64,000 nt of DNA from Candidatus Acidianus copahuensis (lineage in GTDB: Archaea; Thermoproteota; Thermoprotei_A; Sulfolobales; Sulfolobaceae). Of this stretch, positions 26,411 through 35,167 are shown piece after piece. Under the pieces are notes generated by a model, which worked only from the letters and a program-made list of their open reading frames with translations, was not told the origin of the DNA and made no database searches. The stretch is from contig NZ_JFZT01000061.1 in assembly GCF_000632495.1 (NCBI RefSeq), positions 1 to 64,000 on the forward strand, given 5' to 3'. Positions within the stretch are counted from its first letter, which is position 1, and every line of letters begins with the position of its first letter. Made by a program: the position numbers and the translations under genes.

Positions 26411-26420
26411 GCTTATAAAT
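26411..26420 (+). promoter_or_regulatory. TATA element of the AbrB-PhoU gene
   Basis: GCTTATAAAT is centred 26 bases before ATG 26442 and fits a leaderless start. Confidence 0.5.
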
Positions 26421-26441
26421 GGATTTAATTTCATTTAAATT

Positions 26442-27347
26442 ATGAGCGTTAGACGACTTCAGAAAATAAAGGGTGGAAGTTACATAATATCTATTCCAAG
26501 TGACTGGGTTAGGAAAAATGGTCTTGATGTTAGAAGTGAACTAAAGGTATATGAAGTCATTGATGGTCTGAAGATAAAACCTATTCGCGAACCAGAATTG
26601 ACTAAAGAAATAGAGATAAATGATATAGAGTTAACAAAGTACTTAATATCCGTTTATTACATGCAAGGAGTGGATAGAATTGTTATTAAGTCAAAAGAAG
26701 TAATACCGCAGGAAGTGAAAAAGGAGCTCAGAGAACTTCAACTCTCACATGCAGGATTAGAGATCGAGGAAGAGAATTTCTCGATGATAACGTTTAGGAT
26801 TTCTATATCAGTTCAGCAGGATCTTAGAGATTTAATAAGCAAATTTATTCATAAAATAGAGACTATTCTCGAGGACGCTCAAGTAATGCTAAAATCCCCA
26901 AGTGGAGAAATAAAGGAAGATCTGATCCAGAGAACAGAACTTCTGATGAAAGACTATAGAGTAATAATAAGAACTATTGCAATAGGCGTCCAAGAGGATG
27001 ATTTAGTAAACTTTGGCATGCAAGAGAAAGACATAATACTTTACGCAGTAGCTATGAGGGATTTAGGCAGATTTTTGGCCCACCTAAAGAACTTTATTCT
27101 GGCCTACAGAGATAATGAAAACGCTAAGACATACTTTCCAGTTGTTAAAGAAATGTTCTCAGATTCGACTCAAATGTTTATCAATGAAAGCTTGGATAAA
27201 CTAATGGAAGTGAGAAAAAAGGAAAAAGAAATTGAAAAGAGAATTGAAAATAAGGACGAAGAGAAAGAATTGCTTAGAATGGCTACTTACTGCGTAGCGT
27301 TAACTGATGATGCCGTACATAAATCAGTAAGACTTTTCCCAATATGA
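26442..27347 (+). CDS. PhoU-like regulator with N-terminal AbrB DNA-binding domain
   Basis: 301 residues. Residues 1-48 form a swapped-hairpin AbrB/SpoVT domain (KIKGGSYIISIPSDWVRKNG). The rest is helical and fits PhoU-type three-helix bundles, with acidic stretches typical of their metal sites. This architecture is common in archaea and is linked to phosphate homeostasis, though no phosphate transporter gene lies in the window. The end is a Lys/Glu-rich helix followed by a short C-terminal segment. A TATA element 26 bases upstream supports the start. Confidence 0.8.
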   Translation: MSVRRLQKIKGGSYIISIPSDWVRKNGLDVRSELKVYEVIDGLKIKPIREPELTKEIEINDIELTKYLISVYYMQGVDRIVIKSKEVIPQEVKKELRELQLSHAGLEIEEENFSMITFRISISVQQDLRDLISKFIHKIETILEDAQVMLKSPSGEIKEDLIQRTELLMKDYRVIIRTIAIGVQEDDLVNFGMQEKDIILYAVAMRDLGRFLAHLKNFILAYRDNENAKTYFPVVKEMFSDSTQMFINESLDKLMEVRKKEKEIEKRIENKDEEKELLRMATYCVALTDDAVHKSVRLFPI

Positions 27348-27767
27348 CTACATTATGTGAAATAACTTCTACCTTTCGGATAGCTTTCTGTTTCGTAGAC
27401 AAAACCTTTCTCAAAAAAGTTTAACTCCATAGACAGTAATGCTTGTCTCCAACGAACACATGATAAGTTATTGAGGGTAGTCAAACTGTTTAGAATTCTA
27501 AGGTGACAAAAGGTTTTGGATGTAGTTTTAGAAATTTTTATGATGAGTCACACATCAATGATGTGCACTGCACAAAGGTATGAGATGATACCCTCAGGGA
27601 TGTGAGTGGGGTTATTCCGCTAATGGATCGTGATGATGAGTGCTGACTTAGAACGTGGTAAAGCTAAGTGCTTTATAGACATGACAATAAATATCCGTTA
27701 AACTCAGACCCCCTGTATATGGCGAATAAGTCTATATCCTCCGTTATAACATGAAAAATTCTTAGAT
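27348..27767 (-). pseudogene. Gene-free stretch with TnpB-associated repeat and small hairpins
   Basis: On the minus strand, 27520-27360 reads as a short open frame (FCHLRILNSLTTLNNL and onwards) that begins in the 37-bp repeat shared with the 5' part of the 23-kb TnpB relic. It is probably the N-terminal piece of a second copy. Downstream, 27551-27565 forms a 6-bp hairpin (CACATC, 3-base loop, GATGTG). A less AT-rich stretch to about 27710 has no coding potential; it could be an element end. Confidence 0.4.
27476..27512. repeat. 37-bp repeat, copy 2
   Basis: 35 of 37 positions match 23633-23669. The two mismatches are a C for G near the left end and a G for A near the right end. Confidence 0.8.
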
Positions 27768-28256
27768 TTATCTTAATAAATTAAAGAATAACGAGATCTC
27801 TACAAATCCATTCCTTCCTCTTTCTGGGAAAGGTAGATAGATTTTACATTCCATCCCAACTTCATATCTCTTTCCGTCCTTTGCAGAATAGAACCAAATT
27901 CTCTCCGTCTTTATCTTTCTATTATCATCTTCTTTAATGACTTTATCATACACGTCTGAAATAACAATTCCTTGTTTAACATGAACAAATCTTTTTAATT
28001 TTATTATAATCTCTTGCTTTACATCATTAAATAATTTTGTAATTATGTCCCAATCATTTCCGTTAATATATATTAAATTATCATTTACAGTTACATAAGT
28101 TAAAGGATTTTCTGGAATTGCAATCTCCATTTCATTTTCGTCAATGTATACACTAATCTTCCTTGCAATTCCTTTTAACTTTTCTAAGTTATCGAAAATC
28201 TCCTCATTTTGTGTTAAAACCAATCCCATAGAGTTCATCATATTATATATCATCAA
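27768..28256 (-). CDS. Hypothetical soluble protein, 162 residues
   Basis: No family recognised. The protein is mixed alpha/beta and charged, with a Met-rich N-terminus that leaves the start uncertain (several Met in the first ten codons; MGLVLTQNEE is a possible alternative). The middle has alternating hydrophobic strands (AIPENPLTYVTVNDNLIYIN) and the end reads KIYLPFPERGRNG. Isolated between relics, with no operon partner. Confidence 0.5.
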   Translation of the reverse strand: MMIYNMMNSMGLVLTQNEEIFDNLEKLKGIARKISVYIDENEMEIAIPENPLTYVTVNDNLIYINGNDWDIITKLFNDVKQEIIIKLKRFVHVKQGIVISDVYDKVIKEDDNRKIKTERIWFYSAKDGKRYEVGMECKIYLPFPERGRNGFVEISLFFNLLR

Positions 28257-28460
28257 TCGGATATTTAAGCATAGTTACTAATGTTTTAATAATAGAACAA
28301 TGTTTAGATGTTTACCATACAAACTATTTTTTGATCTTCTTAATTGAGAGGAGATTTAACAAAAACTTTATAGAGATGAGAGATCGATTAAGATAAAAAG
28401 ACTCGAAGCAAAAATATCATTTCAAATAAGATGTATATAGAGACAAAATCCTAGATATTT
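28257..28460 (-). pseudogene. Second copy of the possible DDE transposase tail
   Basis: Minus-strand 28440-28337 reads TSYL, a stop, then FESFYLNR. This parallels TSYLTRRRFFESFYARF at about 10250. DNA identity is visible around TCAAATAAGATGT. Too short and degenerate to identify the family. Confidence 0.3.
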
Positions 28461-29273
28461 CTATACTAATTTTTCAACAATAATGTTAAATCCAAATTTA
28501 AGGGTCTGATATGGCTCTATTGCACTGAGCCCATATCCATTATTGAAAGCGTAAGGAGGCCCACTCATTGGTTCTATTGCTACAGAGTCGTTTCCAGCCC
28601 ATTCTCCATTATATACTTGAAAAAATTCCATATTATTTCTTCTTATTTTTAATTTTCTATCTTCAGAAATTAAAATTAACTCTCCGCCCCCTTTAAAGGT
28701 AGTGTCAAATGAGTTCGGAAATCTAATCTTGCTACACTCTTGAGATCTTTGTGTTACTTTTTCCGGTGATATATTAAGGATATTAACGTTTTCCTCACAC
28801 TCTAACTTCCATGTATTTTTAAAAATGAAATATGGATGAAATCCAACAGTTAGAGGAGATCTAATGTCTCCTATGTTCTTAACTTCTAAGTTTACTGTTA
28901 ATCCATTGCTGGATAACGAATAAGTTACAAAACAGTTAAGTATTGTAGGATATCCTTTATGACTCAATGTATATTCCATCGTTATTGAAGATTTGTCGAA
29001 GCGTCTCACTTTCCATATTTTATTTCTTACAAGCCCATGAATGCTATAGTTTTGCCCTTTTGCTTTTGGAAGGTGATAAGTCCTTCCTTCCCATGTATAT
29101 GTTGCGTTAAACACCCTATTAGCATAGGGTAAAAGAATGGCCATACCTCCGTGTGTTAGATGTTCGTATATTCCTGGTTTGAGAATCTCTAATCCTTCAA
29201 TATAAAGTAAACTTAAGTATGCTCCTTTTCTTAATGCTTTTGCCTTAGCTTTTCTCGCTTTAATAAAAGGCAT
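28461..29273 (-). CDS. Aldose 1-epimerase-like (galactose mutarotase superfamily) protein
   Basis: 270 residues. HGLVRNKIW carries the first catalytic-type histidine, TVGFHPYF the second, and AIEPMSGPPYAFN the glutamate region, in the order expected for the mutarotase beta-sandwich. The family interconverts alpha and beta anomers of sugars, or binds sugar phosphates in its YeaD branch. The N-terminus is basic (KARKAKAKALRKG). No sugar-metabolism genes are adjacent, so the substrate is open. Confidence 0.8.
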   Translation of the reverse strand: MPFIKARKAKAKALRKGAYLSLLYIEGLEILKPGIYEHLTHGGMAILLPYANRVFNATYTWEGRTYHLPKAKGQNYSIHGLVRNKIWKVRRFDKSSITMEYTLSHKGYPTILNCFVTYSLSSNGLTVNLEVKNIGDIRSPLTVGFHPYFIFKNTWKLECEENVNILNISPEKVTQRSQECSKIRFPNSFDTTFKGGGELILISEDRKLKIRRNNMEFFQVYNGEWAGNDSVAIEPMSGPPYAFNNGYGLSAIEPYQTLKFGFNIIVEKLV

Positions 29274-29704
29274 AATCTATCTTAGAGTGTGTAGTTTATA
29301 TTGATATACAGTAAGGTTACTTGAAAGTGTATATCCAACAATTTTATTTGTATAATATTTGATCCAATTTTTGCCGATTTCAAGGTTCAAGGAGAGTAAT
29401 ACTTGGGGAAATGAGGAAAGATGAACTGGTTGCACCCTTGACCCAGGTTATGTTAAGGGTTTTAAGGGAATAAATGCTTCCCATGTTTTCAAACACTTAA
29501 GGAAATAACTAAATCCCTAGCGTTATATACTACCTTGGACTCTCATTTTACGAATTAGAAATACCACACAAGAAAGCATTCAAACACATAAGAAATTATT
29601 CTTTTTGTCGTTAAAAACTAGATATTGTCTATCACCATTATAATGAAGAAGATTAAATTAAGAAAAAGTTTTTATATAAAAATTAATTTATTTATAGAAA
29701 ATAT
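29274..29704 (+). pseudogene. Gene-free stretch, possible fragment of an IS200-type TnpA
   Basis: Near 29455-29510 a plus-strand frame reads VKGFKGINASHVFKHLRK before a stop, similar to the KG-x-x-(S/A)-x-x-(L/F) helix of Y1 transposases. Nothing else of the enzyme (HUH motif, catalytic Tyr) is visible. From 29600 on, the sequence is AT-rich and precedes the end of the ammonium transporter gene. Weak call. Confidence 0.25.
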
Positions 29705-31186
29705 TTACTCTTCGTTTCCTTTCTTTTTCTTACCAACTACTTTTTCTTCCTTGGTTTCTTCTTCAGTAGTCGCTTTCGAAGAAGGTAGAGTAGCTAGCAA
29801 TTCAGAGTAAGCGACTTCACCATGGAGAGCATAGTCTCCTACCATTAAGTCCTGCGGTGGTACCTGTAACGGTATGAATAGACCTATTAGTTTTAGCAAG
29901 CCGAATGTAATTGCAAAGTCATACACAAATACGACCGCTGCAGCTGCTGCTTGTATACCTAACTGATACCAGTTTCCATATAATGCGCCTCTAAGTCCAG
30001 GATCAATATATGTAGTAACTGCAGGTTCAGCAAATACTCCAGTCAATAATCCACCCACTATTCCTGCAATCCCGTGAGTGGAAAAGACTCCAAGAGTGTC
30101 GTCTACCTTCAGCTTTGGTTCTAGTTTATATAGAGCTAACCAAGGTATGGAACCGGAGAATATGCCTATAATTATGGCGTAAAGACCATTAATGTAACCA
30201 GCTGCAGGGGTTATAGCTACTAAACCTGTTATTGCTCCGCTTGTAGCGCCTACCAAAGTTGGTTTCTTAAAGAAGGCCATATCCATTAAGATCCAAGTTA
30301 TTGCACTCGTAGCAGTAGCTATGTTTGTGTTTAATACTGCAATTGCAGCATCTATAGTAGCTCCGCCTGGATCGCCTCCATTGAAACCATCCCAACCAAG
30401 CCATATCAAACCGGCTCCAGCCAATATTAGCGGTAAGCTATGAGCTTCAAGCTTCCTATCAGATGCTAGTCTCGGTCCTACAGCCAAGGCAGCTGCAAGA
30501 GCACCCACTCCAGCGTCAACGTGAATTACGTAACCACCGCTAAAGTCTACAGCTCCTAATTGATTCAGCCAACCTCCTGCAAATAACCAGTAGGCCACTG
30601 GACTATAAACTAAAAGAGACCAGAAGGGTACGAAAATCATCCATGCCTTAAAATTCATTCTTTCCAATACTCCTCCTGCAAGTAAAACAGGAGTTATTGC
30701 TGCAAAGACAAATTGGAAGAATATGTAGGTAGAAGTTGGTATATCTAAAGGAGTGTTAGAAGGCCCATAGATTGTCTGAGAAGCCTCATAAATACCAGAC
30801 CAAGCTGGGGCAGGCGTACCTAAGATTCCATAGCCGTTTATATCTAAAGTTACTTTTCCAAATCCAAAATTATAACCTGCTATCATCCAGATTATAAGAA
30901 CCGCCGCAAATGCGTAAAAAACCATTAAGGCACTATTAACTGCATATTTTTTCTTAGAAAGCCCAGCATAGTATAAAGCGACACCAGGAACACTTTGTAA
31001 TCCTACAAGAGTAGCAGCTGTTAGCATCCAAGAGTTGCTTCCAGGGGAAAGCCAAGACGGTACTGCAGCACTTGGATAATCAGCTAAGCTTGGTGGGACT
31101 GAGCTTTTAGATTGGGAAAAAGCTATCATTGATGCTATAGGGATTAAACTTAAGAGGATTAGGCTGATTTTGAATAACCTATTCAC
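29705..31186 (-). CDS. amt: Ammonium transporter
   Basis: Imports ammonium/ammonia. 493 residues, with a signal-peptide-like N-terminus followed by 11 membrane segments. AGYNFGFG lies at the end of helix 3. The pore histidines are in HVDAGVGALAAALA and STHGIAGIVGGLLTG, with WLGWDGFNGG between them. The C-terminal tail is long and charged (EEETKEEKVVGKKKKG), unlike the short tail that touches GlnK in other Amt proteins. No GlnB/GlnK gene is next to it, although archaeal amt genes are often paired with one. Confidence 0.95.
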   Translation of the reverse strand: MNRLFKISLILLSLIPIASMIAFSQSKSSVPPSLADYPSAAVPSWLSPGSNSWMLTAATLVGLQSVPGVALYYAGLSKKKYAVNSALMVFYAFAAVLIIWMIAGYNFGFGKVTLDINGYGILGTPAPAWSGIYEASQTIYGPSNTPLDIPTSTYIFFQFVFAAITPVLLAGGVLERMNFKAWMIFVPFWSLLVYSPVAYWLFAGGWLNQLGAVDFSGGYVIHVDAGVGALAAALAVGPRLASDRKLEAHSLPLILAGAGLIWLGWDGFNGGDPGGATIDAAIAVLNTNIATATSAITWILMDMAFFKKPTLVGATSGAITGLVAITPAAGYINGLYAIIIGIFSGSIPWLALYKLEPKLKVDDTLGVFSTHGIAGIVGGLLTGVFAEPAVTTYIDPGLRGALYGNWYQLGIQAAAAAVVFVYDFAITFGLLKLIGLFIPLQVPPQDLMVGDYALHGEVAYSELLATLPSSKATTEEETKEEKVVGKKKKGNEE

Positions 31187-31441
31187 TTTCTCTCCGATAC
31201 AAACAAACTCTTAAATTGGTTATAAACAATTCTCATATTCTTCATTAAAACTTTTTACTTATATAGATACCAATTGGATCAACTAACGATTTAGCAATTA
31301 TAGATCTATTCTTAGTTTATGGTAATTTTTAATCATACTCTAGTTTTCATGTAATTAAGATAAAACCCTGTTTAAACTTTTTAAACATAGTTACTTAGAG
31401 GGCACATTAGCTTTATTGTTCCCTTCGAAGAATTATTATCG

Positions 31442-32356
31442 TTGAAGGAGTTATTAATAATTGCTAGTGGAGGAGGACATACGGGTTTTGCAAGGGCTGT
31501 AGCTCAATATTTGCCAATTAAGGCTGACTTTGTTGTCCCAGAAGGAGATAACCTTAGTATAAGTATGATAAAACCATATGCAGATAAAATTTATCAAGTG
31601 CCTAAATTTAGAACACCTTCTAAAGGCACGTCAATCTCCTTAATTTGGAGATCTTTTATCTCGAGTTTATCCCTTCAAAAATACAAAAAAGTGTTAGCTA
31701 CTGGTTCAAATCACTCGATATTGCCTTCGTTTATAGAATTCCTTAAAGGAGCAAAAATTTACGTCATTGAGAGCCAAGATAGAATAGTTACAAGAGGAAA
31801 GGCAGTAAGGATAATTTCTAGATTTTCTAGTAATGTCTTTCTACACTGGGAAGAACAAAAAAGACTATACAAGAATGGAATTGTTGTTGGTCCAATAGTT
31901 GAAAAGCCTAGATACGAACCAAAAGATGAAGGCTACATTCTATTGTCTGCTGGCAGCGAAGGATTTAGAAAACTGTTTGACACACTATACTCCCAAGGAA
32001 TAGAGAATGTTGTACTTCAGAGCGGTAAAGTTGATCCTTCTTTGTATCCGAAATGGAAAGCCTTTGCCTATGATCAGAACTTAGAGAAATGGATAGCTAA
32101 TGCATCAGTAGTTATTACCCACCAAGGAAAAACAGCTATGGAATCAGTAGTTTACGGTAAGCCAACAATCATAGTATATAATAAGGAGTGGAAAAGGGCT
32201 GCAACTCTTGAGGATACAAAAAGATACGCAGAGATTCTTGGCGCAAGTTTTCTAGAGAGCCCTTCATCTAAGCTAATAGAACTAATTAAAGAGAAGAGAA
32301 AACCAAAAATTTTAGTTCCAGGAACACAAAAACTCGTCGAATTCCTTATAGGGTGA
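31442..32356 (+). CDS. Glycosyltransferase resembling an Alg14-Alg13 fusion (MurG-like)
   Basis: 304 residues. The N-half begins LLIIASGGGHTGFARAV, the Alg14/MurG glycine loop, and includes ATGSNHSILP and YVIESQDR. The C-half has NASVVITHQGKTAMESVVYGKPTIIV, the Alg13/MurG UDP-sugar-binding segment. Such proteins add N-acetylglucosamine to a lipid-linked sugar; in Sulfolobales this could serve protein N-glycosylation. The start is TTG at 31442; no closer ATG exists. Followed by the endonuclease III-like gene after 4 bp. Confidence 0.75.
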   Translation: MKELLIIASGGGHTGFARAVAQYLPIKADFVVPEGDNLSISMIKPYADKIYQVPKFRTPSKGTSISLIWRSFISSLSLQKYKKVLATGSNHSILPSFIEFLKGAKIYVIESQDRIVTRGKAVRIISRFSSNVFLHWEEQKRLYKNGIVVGPIVEKPRYEPKDEGYILLSAGSEGFRKLFDTLYSQGIENVVLQSGKVDPSLYPKWKAFAYDQNLEKWIANASVVITHQGKTAMESVVYGKPTIIVYNKEWKRAATLEDTKRYAEILGASFLESPSSKLIELIKEKRKPKILVPGTQKLVEFLIG

Positions 32357-32360
32357 TTCC

Positions 32361-33029
32361 TTGGACATTAATTACCTTTTAAATAGAATTAGAGAGAATA
32401 TCACTATCCTAAGAGAAACTGGATGGATAGTGTCAGAACCACGTTCTCCAGAGTGGTGGGGAGGTCTTAAAACCCCTGGTGAAATTGCTATTTCAGCGTT
32501 CTTAGTTCAAATGACTAGATGGGAAACGGTAGTTAAAGTAATAGAGAAGTTAAGATCTGAAGGGCTAAATAGTCCAGAAAGTATATCCTCCCTTAAAACT
32601 GAAGAAATAGAGAAACTAATAAGACCTGTAAACTTCTACAAAACAAAAGCTAGAAGAATAAAATCCTTTTCTGAAGAAGTTTTATCTCATGGAGGGCTAG
32701 AAAACTTTCTTGTGGTTGAAAATAGGAATATACTACTATCTCTTGAAGGAATAGGAGAAGAAACCGCAGATTCTCTTCTATTATATGCAGGGAATCAGCT
32801 TTTCTTTCCGCCCTCAGAATATCTTAGGAGAGTTCTGTCGAGAGTAGAAGGAAGAGGTTTAAGCAAACTACAAGCTAAAAACGAAGTAATATTGACTTTA
32901 CCTAGAAATCTATTTACGTATAAACTTTTCCATGCAGGAATTGTAGCAGTCGGTAAAAGATTTTGTTTACTAAAGTGTCCAAAATGTGAAACATGTTTTT
33001 TAAACTCCATTTGCAAGTTTAAAGTATGA
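32361..33029 (+). CDS. Endonuclease III/HhH-GPD family protein lacking the catalytic Lys and Asp
   Basis: 222 residues. The helix-hairpin-helix LEGIGEETADSLLL lies at 128-141. The iron-sulfur cysteines Cys202, Cys209, Cys212 and Cys218 are spaced x6, x2, x5, exactly as in endonuclease III. An ungapped alignment from the hairpin places Glu134 where endonuclease III has its catalytic Lys120, and Ser152 where it has Asp138 (PPSEYLRR instead of VDTHIFR). Lys is also missing in MagIII-type glycosylases, but Asp is normally kept. It may therefore bind DNA damage without the usual chemistry. TTG start; it overlaps sucC by ATGA. Confidence 0.82.
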   Translation: MDINYLLNRIRENITILRETGWIVSEPRSPEWWGGLKTPGEIAISAFLVQMTRWETVVKVIEKLRSEGLNSPESISSLKTEEIEKLIRPVNFYKTKARRIKSFSEEVLSHGGLENFLVVENRNILLSLEGIGEETADSLLLYAGNQLFFPPSEYLRRVLSRVEGRGLSKLQAKNEVILTLPRNLFTYKLFHAGIVAVGKRFCLLKCPKCETCFLNSICKFKV

Positions 33030-34033
33030 AACTCTATGAGTATGAGGGAAAGCTGATTTTCTCCAAAGTCGGAATACCAATACCCAAAGGGATAGTTACT
33101 GAAGGACGAGTTGTCTGGAATGGAAAGGCGGTAGTTAAAGCTCAATTACTTGAAGGGGGAAGAGGTAAAAGAGGATTAGTTAAGGTTACTGATGATGTAA
33201 ATAAAACGATAGAGGAAATGAGGAATTCTGGAATAGGGAAATTCTTAGTGGAAGAAGTAGTCGAACACACAAGAGAAATTTACATGTCTATCATGATGGA
33301 TAGAAGTTCTGGCGAGCCTATGCTAGTTTCATCTCCTCAAGGAGGAATAAATGTAGAGGAGGCTAGTGATATTAAAACGCTTATAATTCCTATAGAGAGA
33401 GGTCCAAGAGGATATGATATCTTTACTGTAGAGAAATACCTTAGAGTTAAGGGACTAGAAAGTGTAATAAAAGGATTATACAAAATAGTCACTGAATATG
33501 ATGCAGATCTTGCGGAAATTAATCCCTTAGCTGTCACAGATCGAGGAGTAATAGCTTTAGACTCCAAAGTAATACTTGATGATAATGCTCTCTTTAGACA
33601 TGAGGAACTATTGAAGGAAATAGGGAGAAAAGAGGAATCTGATAATTATGTCGAACTTGATGGAGACATTGGAATAATAGGTAACGGAGCAGGACTTACA
33701 ATGGCGACAATGGATATGGTTAAACTTATGGGAGGAATGCCGGCAGATTTTCTAGATGTAGGGGGAGGTGCAGATAAAGAAAGGGTAAAGGAATGTGTAT
33801 TGAAGGTAGGTAATAACCCAAAGGTCAAGAAGATTCTAATTAATATATATGGCGGGATAACTAGATGCGATCAAGTTGCAGAAGGGATAATCAGCGCGTA
33901 TACTGACGTTAAGAAGCCAATATTTGTTAGATTAGTAGGAACAAATGAGGAAGAAGGATGGAAGATGCTCGAAAAAGTAGGAATAAAGTTTTATCAAGAT
34001 GTGGAAAGTGCAGTGGGGGATGTACTACGTTAA
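33026..34033 (+). CDS. sucC: Succinyl-CoA synthetase beta subunit
   Basis: ATP-grasp subunit of the citric-acid-cycle enzyme forming succinyl-CoA with ATP. Seen: MKLYEYEGKLIFSKVGIPIP at the start, LLEGGRGKRG in the ATP-grasp domain, AEINPLAVT, LDVGGGAD near 240, and NIYGGITRCDQVA in the CoA-ligase-like C-terminal domain. At 335 residues it is shorter than the bacterial 385 but normal for Sulfolobales. In these organisms succinyl-CoA also feeds the hydroxypropionate/hydroxybutyrate cycle. Its stop is followed immediately by sucD. Confidence 0.95.
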   Translation: MKLYEYEGKLIFSKVGIPIPKGIVTEGRVVWNGKAVVKAQLLEGGRGKRGLVKVTDDVNKTIEEMRNSGIGKFLVEEVVEHTREIYMSIMMDRSSGEPMLVSSPQGGINVEEASDIKTLIIPIERGPRGYDIFTVEKYLRVKGLESVIKGLYKIVTEYDADLAEINPLAVTDRGVIALDSKVILDDNALFRHEELLKEIGRKEESDNYVELDGDIGIIGNGAGLTMATMDMVKLMGGMPADFLDVGGGADKERVKECVLKVGNNPKVKKILINIYGGITRCDQVAEGIISAYTDVKKPIFVRLVGTNEEEGWKMLEKVGIKFYQDVESAVGDVLR

Positions 34034-34881
34034 TTGGCAAGGATACGAGAGTAATTGTTCAAGGTATAACAGGAAAAGAAGGATCTTTTCATGCAACAAG
34101 AATGAAAGAATATGGGACTCGTGTTGTTGCTGGAGTAAGTCCTGGGAAAGGTGGAAGTCTGGTATCCGGAATTCCGGTATATGACACTGTTCAAGATGCA
34201 ATAAAGGAACATGAAGTAGACGCAAGCATAATCTTTGTTCCAGCTAAGTTTGCATCGGATGCAGTTTATGAGGCTGTTGATGCTGGGATCAAACTAATTG
34301 TAGTAGTTACAGAACATATTCCAGTAATTGATGTGGCAAAATTCACTAGATATGCTCTAACCAGGGGATCAAGGATTATAGGTCCGAATTGTCCAGGTCT
34401 AATCGTTCCTGAAGAATCACTTCTTGGTATATTGCCTCCTAGAGCTTTTAAAAAGGGAAAAATTGGCATAGTTTCAAGGTCCGGAACATTAACATACGAA
34501 GTTTCCGAACTGCTGAAGGATAGAGGACAGTCGACTGTTATAGGAATAGGAGGTGATCCAATAATTGGTACAAAGATGCAAGATATAGTAAAAATGTTTG
34601 ATGAAGATCCACAAACTGAGGAGATTGTGGTAATCGGAGAAATAGGTGGAACAATGGAGGAAGAGGTAGCTAAGATGAAATCTGAAGGGAGAATAAAGAA
34701 ACATATTGTTGCATATATAGCTGGACTTACTGCACCTAAAGAGAAGAGAATGGGACATGCAGGAGCAGTAGTTTACATGGGTATGGGTACTTTTGACAGC
34801 AAAATAAACGCATTTAGAAAAGCTGGGATTCCAGTAGCTAAAACTCCATATGAAATAAAAGATCTCTTATTAAAAGTTTAA
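33958..34881 (+). CDS. sucD: Succinyl-CoA synthetase alpha subunit, start uncertain
   Basis: Binds CoA and carries the phosphohistidine. Seen: DTRVIVQGITGKEGSFH, PNCPGLI, GIGGDPIIGT and KRMGHAGAVV with the active His. The family begins just before DTRVIVQG, but in this frame no ATG, GTG or TTG occurs there. The only standard start is ATG 33958, inside sucC, adding 25 residues with RCGKCSGGC. The other possibility is ATT at 34033, whose first base is the last base of the sucC stop; it gives the expected N-terminus (IGKDTR). A sequencing indel is the third option. Confidence 0.9.
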   Translation: MEDARKSRNKVLSRCGKCSGGCTTLIGKDTRVIVQGITGKEGSFHATRMKEYGTRVVAGVSPGKGGSLVSGIPVYDTVQDAIKEHEVDASIIFVPAKFASDAVYEAVDAGIKLIVVVTEHIPVIDVAKFTRYALTRGSRIIGPNCPGLIVPEESLLGILPPRAFKKGKIGIVSRSGTLTYEVSELLKDRGQSTVIGIGGDPIIGTKMQDIVKMFDEDPQTEEIVVIGEIGGTMEEEVAKMKSEGRIKKHIVAYIAGLTAPKEKRMGHAGAVVYMGMGTFDSKINAFRKAGIPVAKTPYEIKDLLLKV

Positions 34882-34892
34882 TTTCAAAAAAT

Positions 34893-35090
34893 TTATTGAT
34901 TTCTTGCTTTTATTGTTATAGTACCGCTTTCTTCGTCGACTTGAAGGGTATACTTAGTTCCATACTTTTCTATCATCGATTTTGGTATGTATAAGTTGAG
35001 CGGTAGCGTATAGTATTCATATTCGTATACTTTACCTCTCACAAACTTCTTCCCGACTAATCTTTTAGCCATTACTTCTCTCTCTTTCAT
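34893..35090 (-). CDS. Small AbrB-like protein
   Basis: 65 residues, or 58 from the second Met (MAKRLVG, ATG 35069). The C-terminal 45 residues, PLNLYIPKSMIEKYGTKY onwards, look like an AbrB/SpoVT beta-hairpin: a strand, PKSMIEKYG, then an acidic turn. Such short proteins are DNA-binding regulators or antitoxins, but no toxin-like gene is adjacent. It is convergent with sucD with an 11-bp gap. Confidence 0.55.
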   Translation of the reverse strand: MKEREVMAKRLVGKKFVRGKVYEYEYYTLPLNLYIPKSMIEKYGTKYTLQVDEESGTITIKARNQ

Positions 35091-35167
35091 AAGATAAGAT
35101 TATTCATACTCTTTTTAAAACTTTTGTACAATCGTTTTTTAAAACCTTCATTATAATTTAAAAATGA

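Noticed and set aside
27627..27660. Box C/D-like RNA (GTGATGA followed by CTGA)
   Set aside because: The two boxes are only a few bases apart and no second C'/D' pair at normal spacing follows, so a guide RNA is not supported.
33999..34225. Several short frames on both strands across the sucC/sucD junction
   Set aside because: They overlap two well-conserved genes and are explained as out-of-frame readings.
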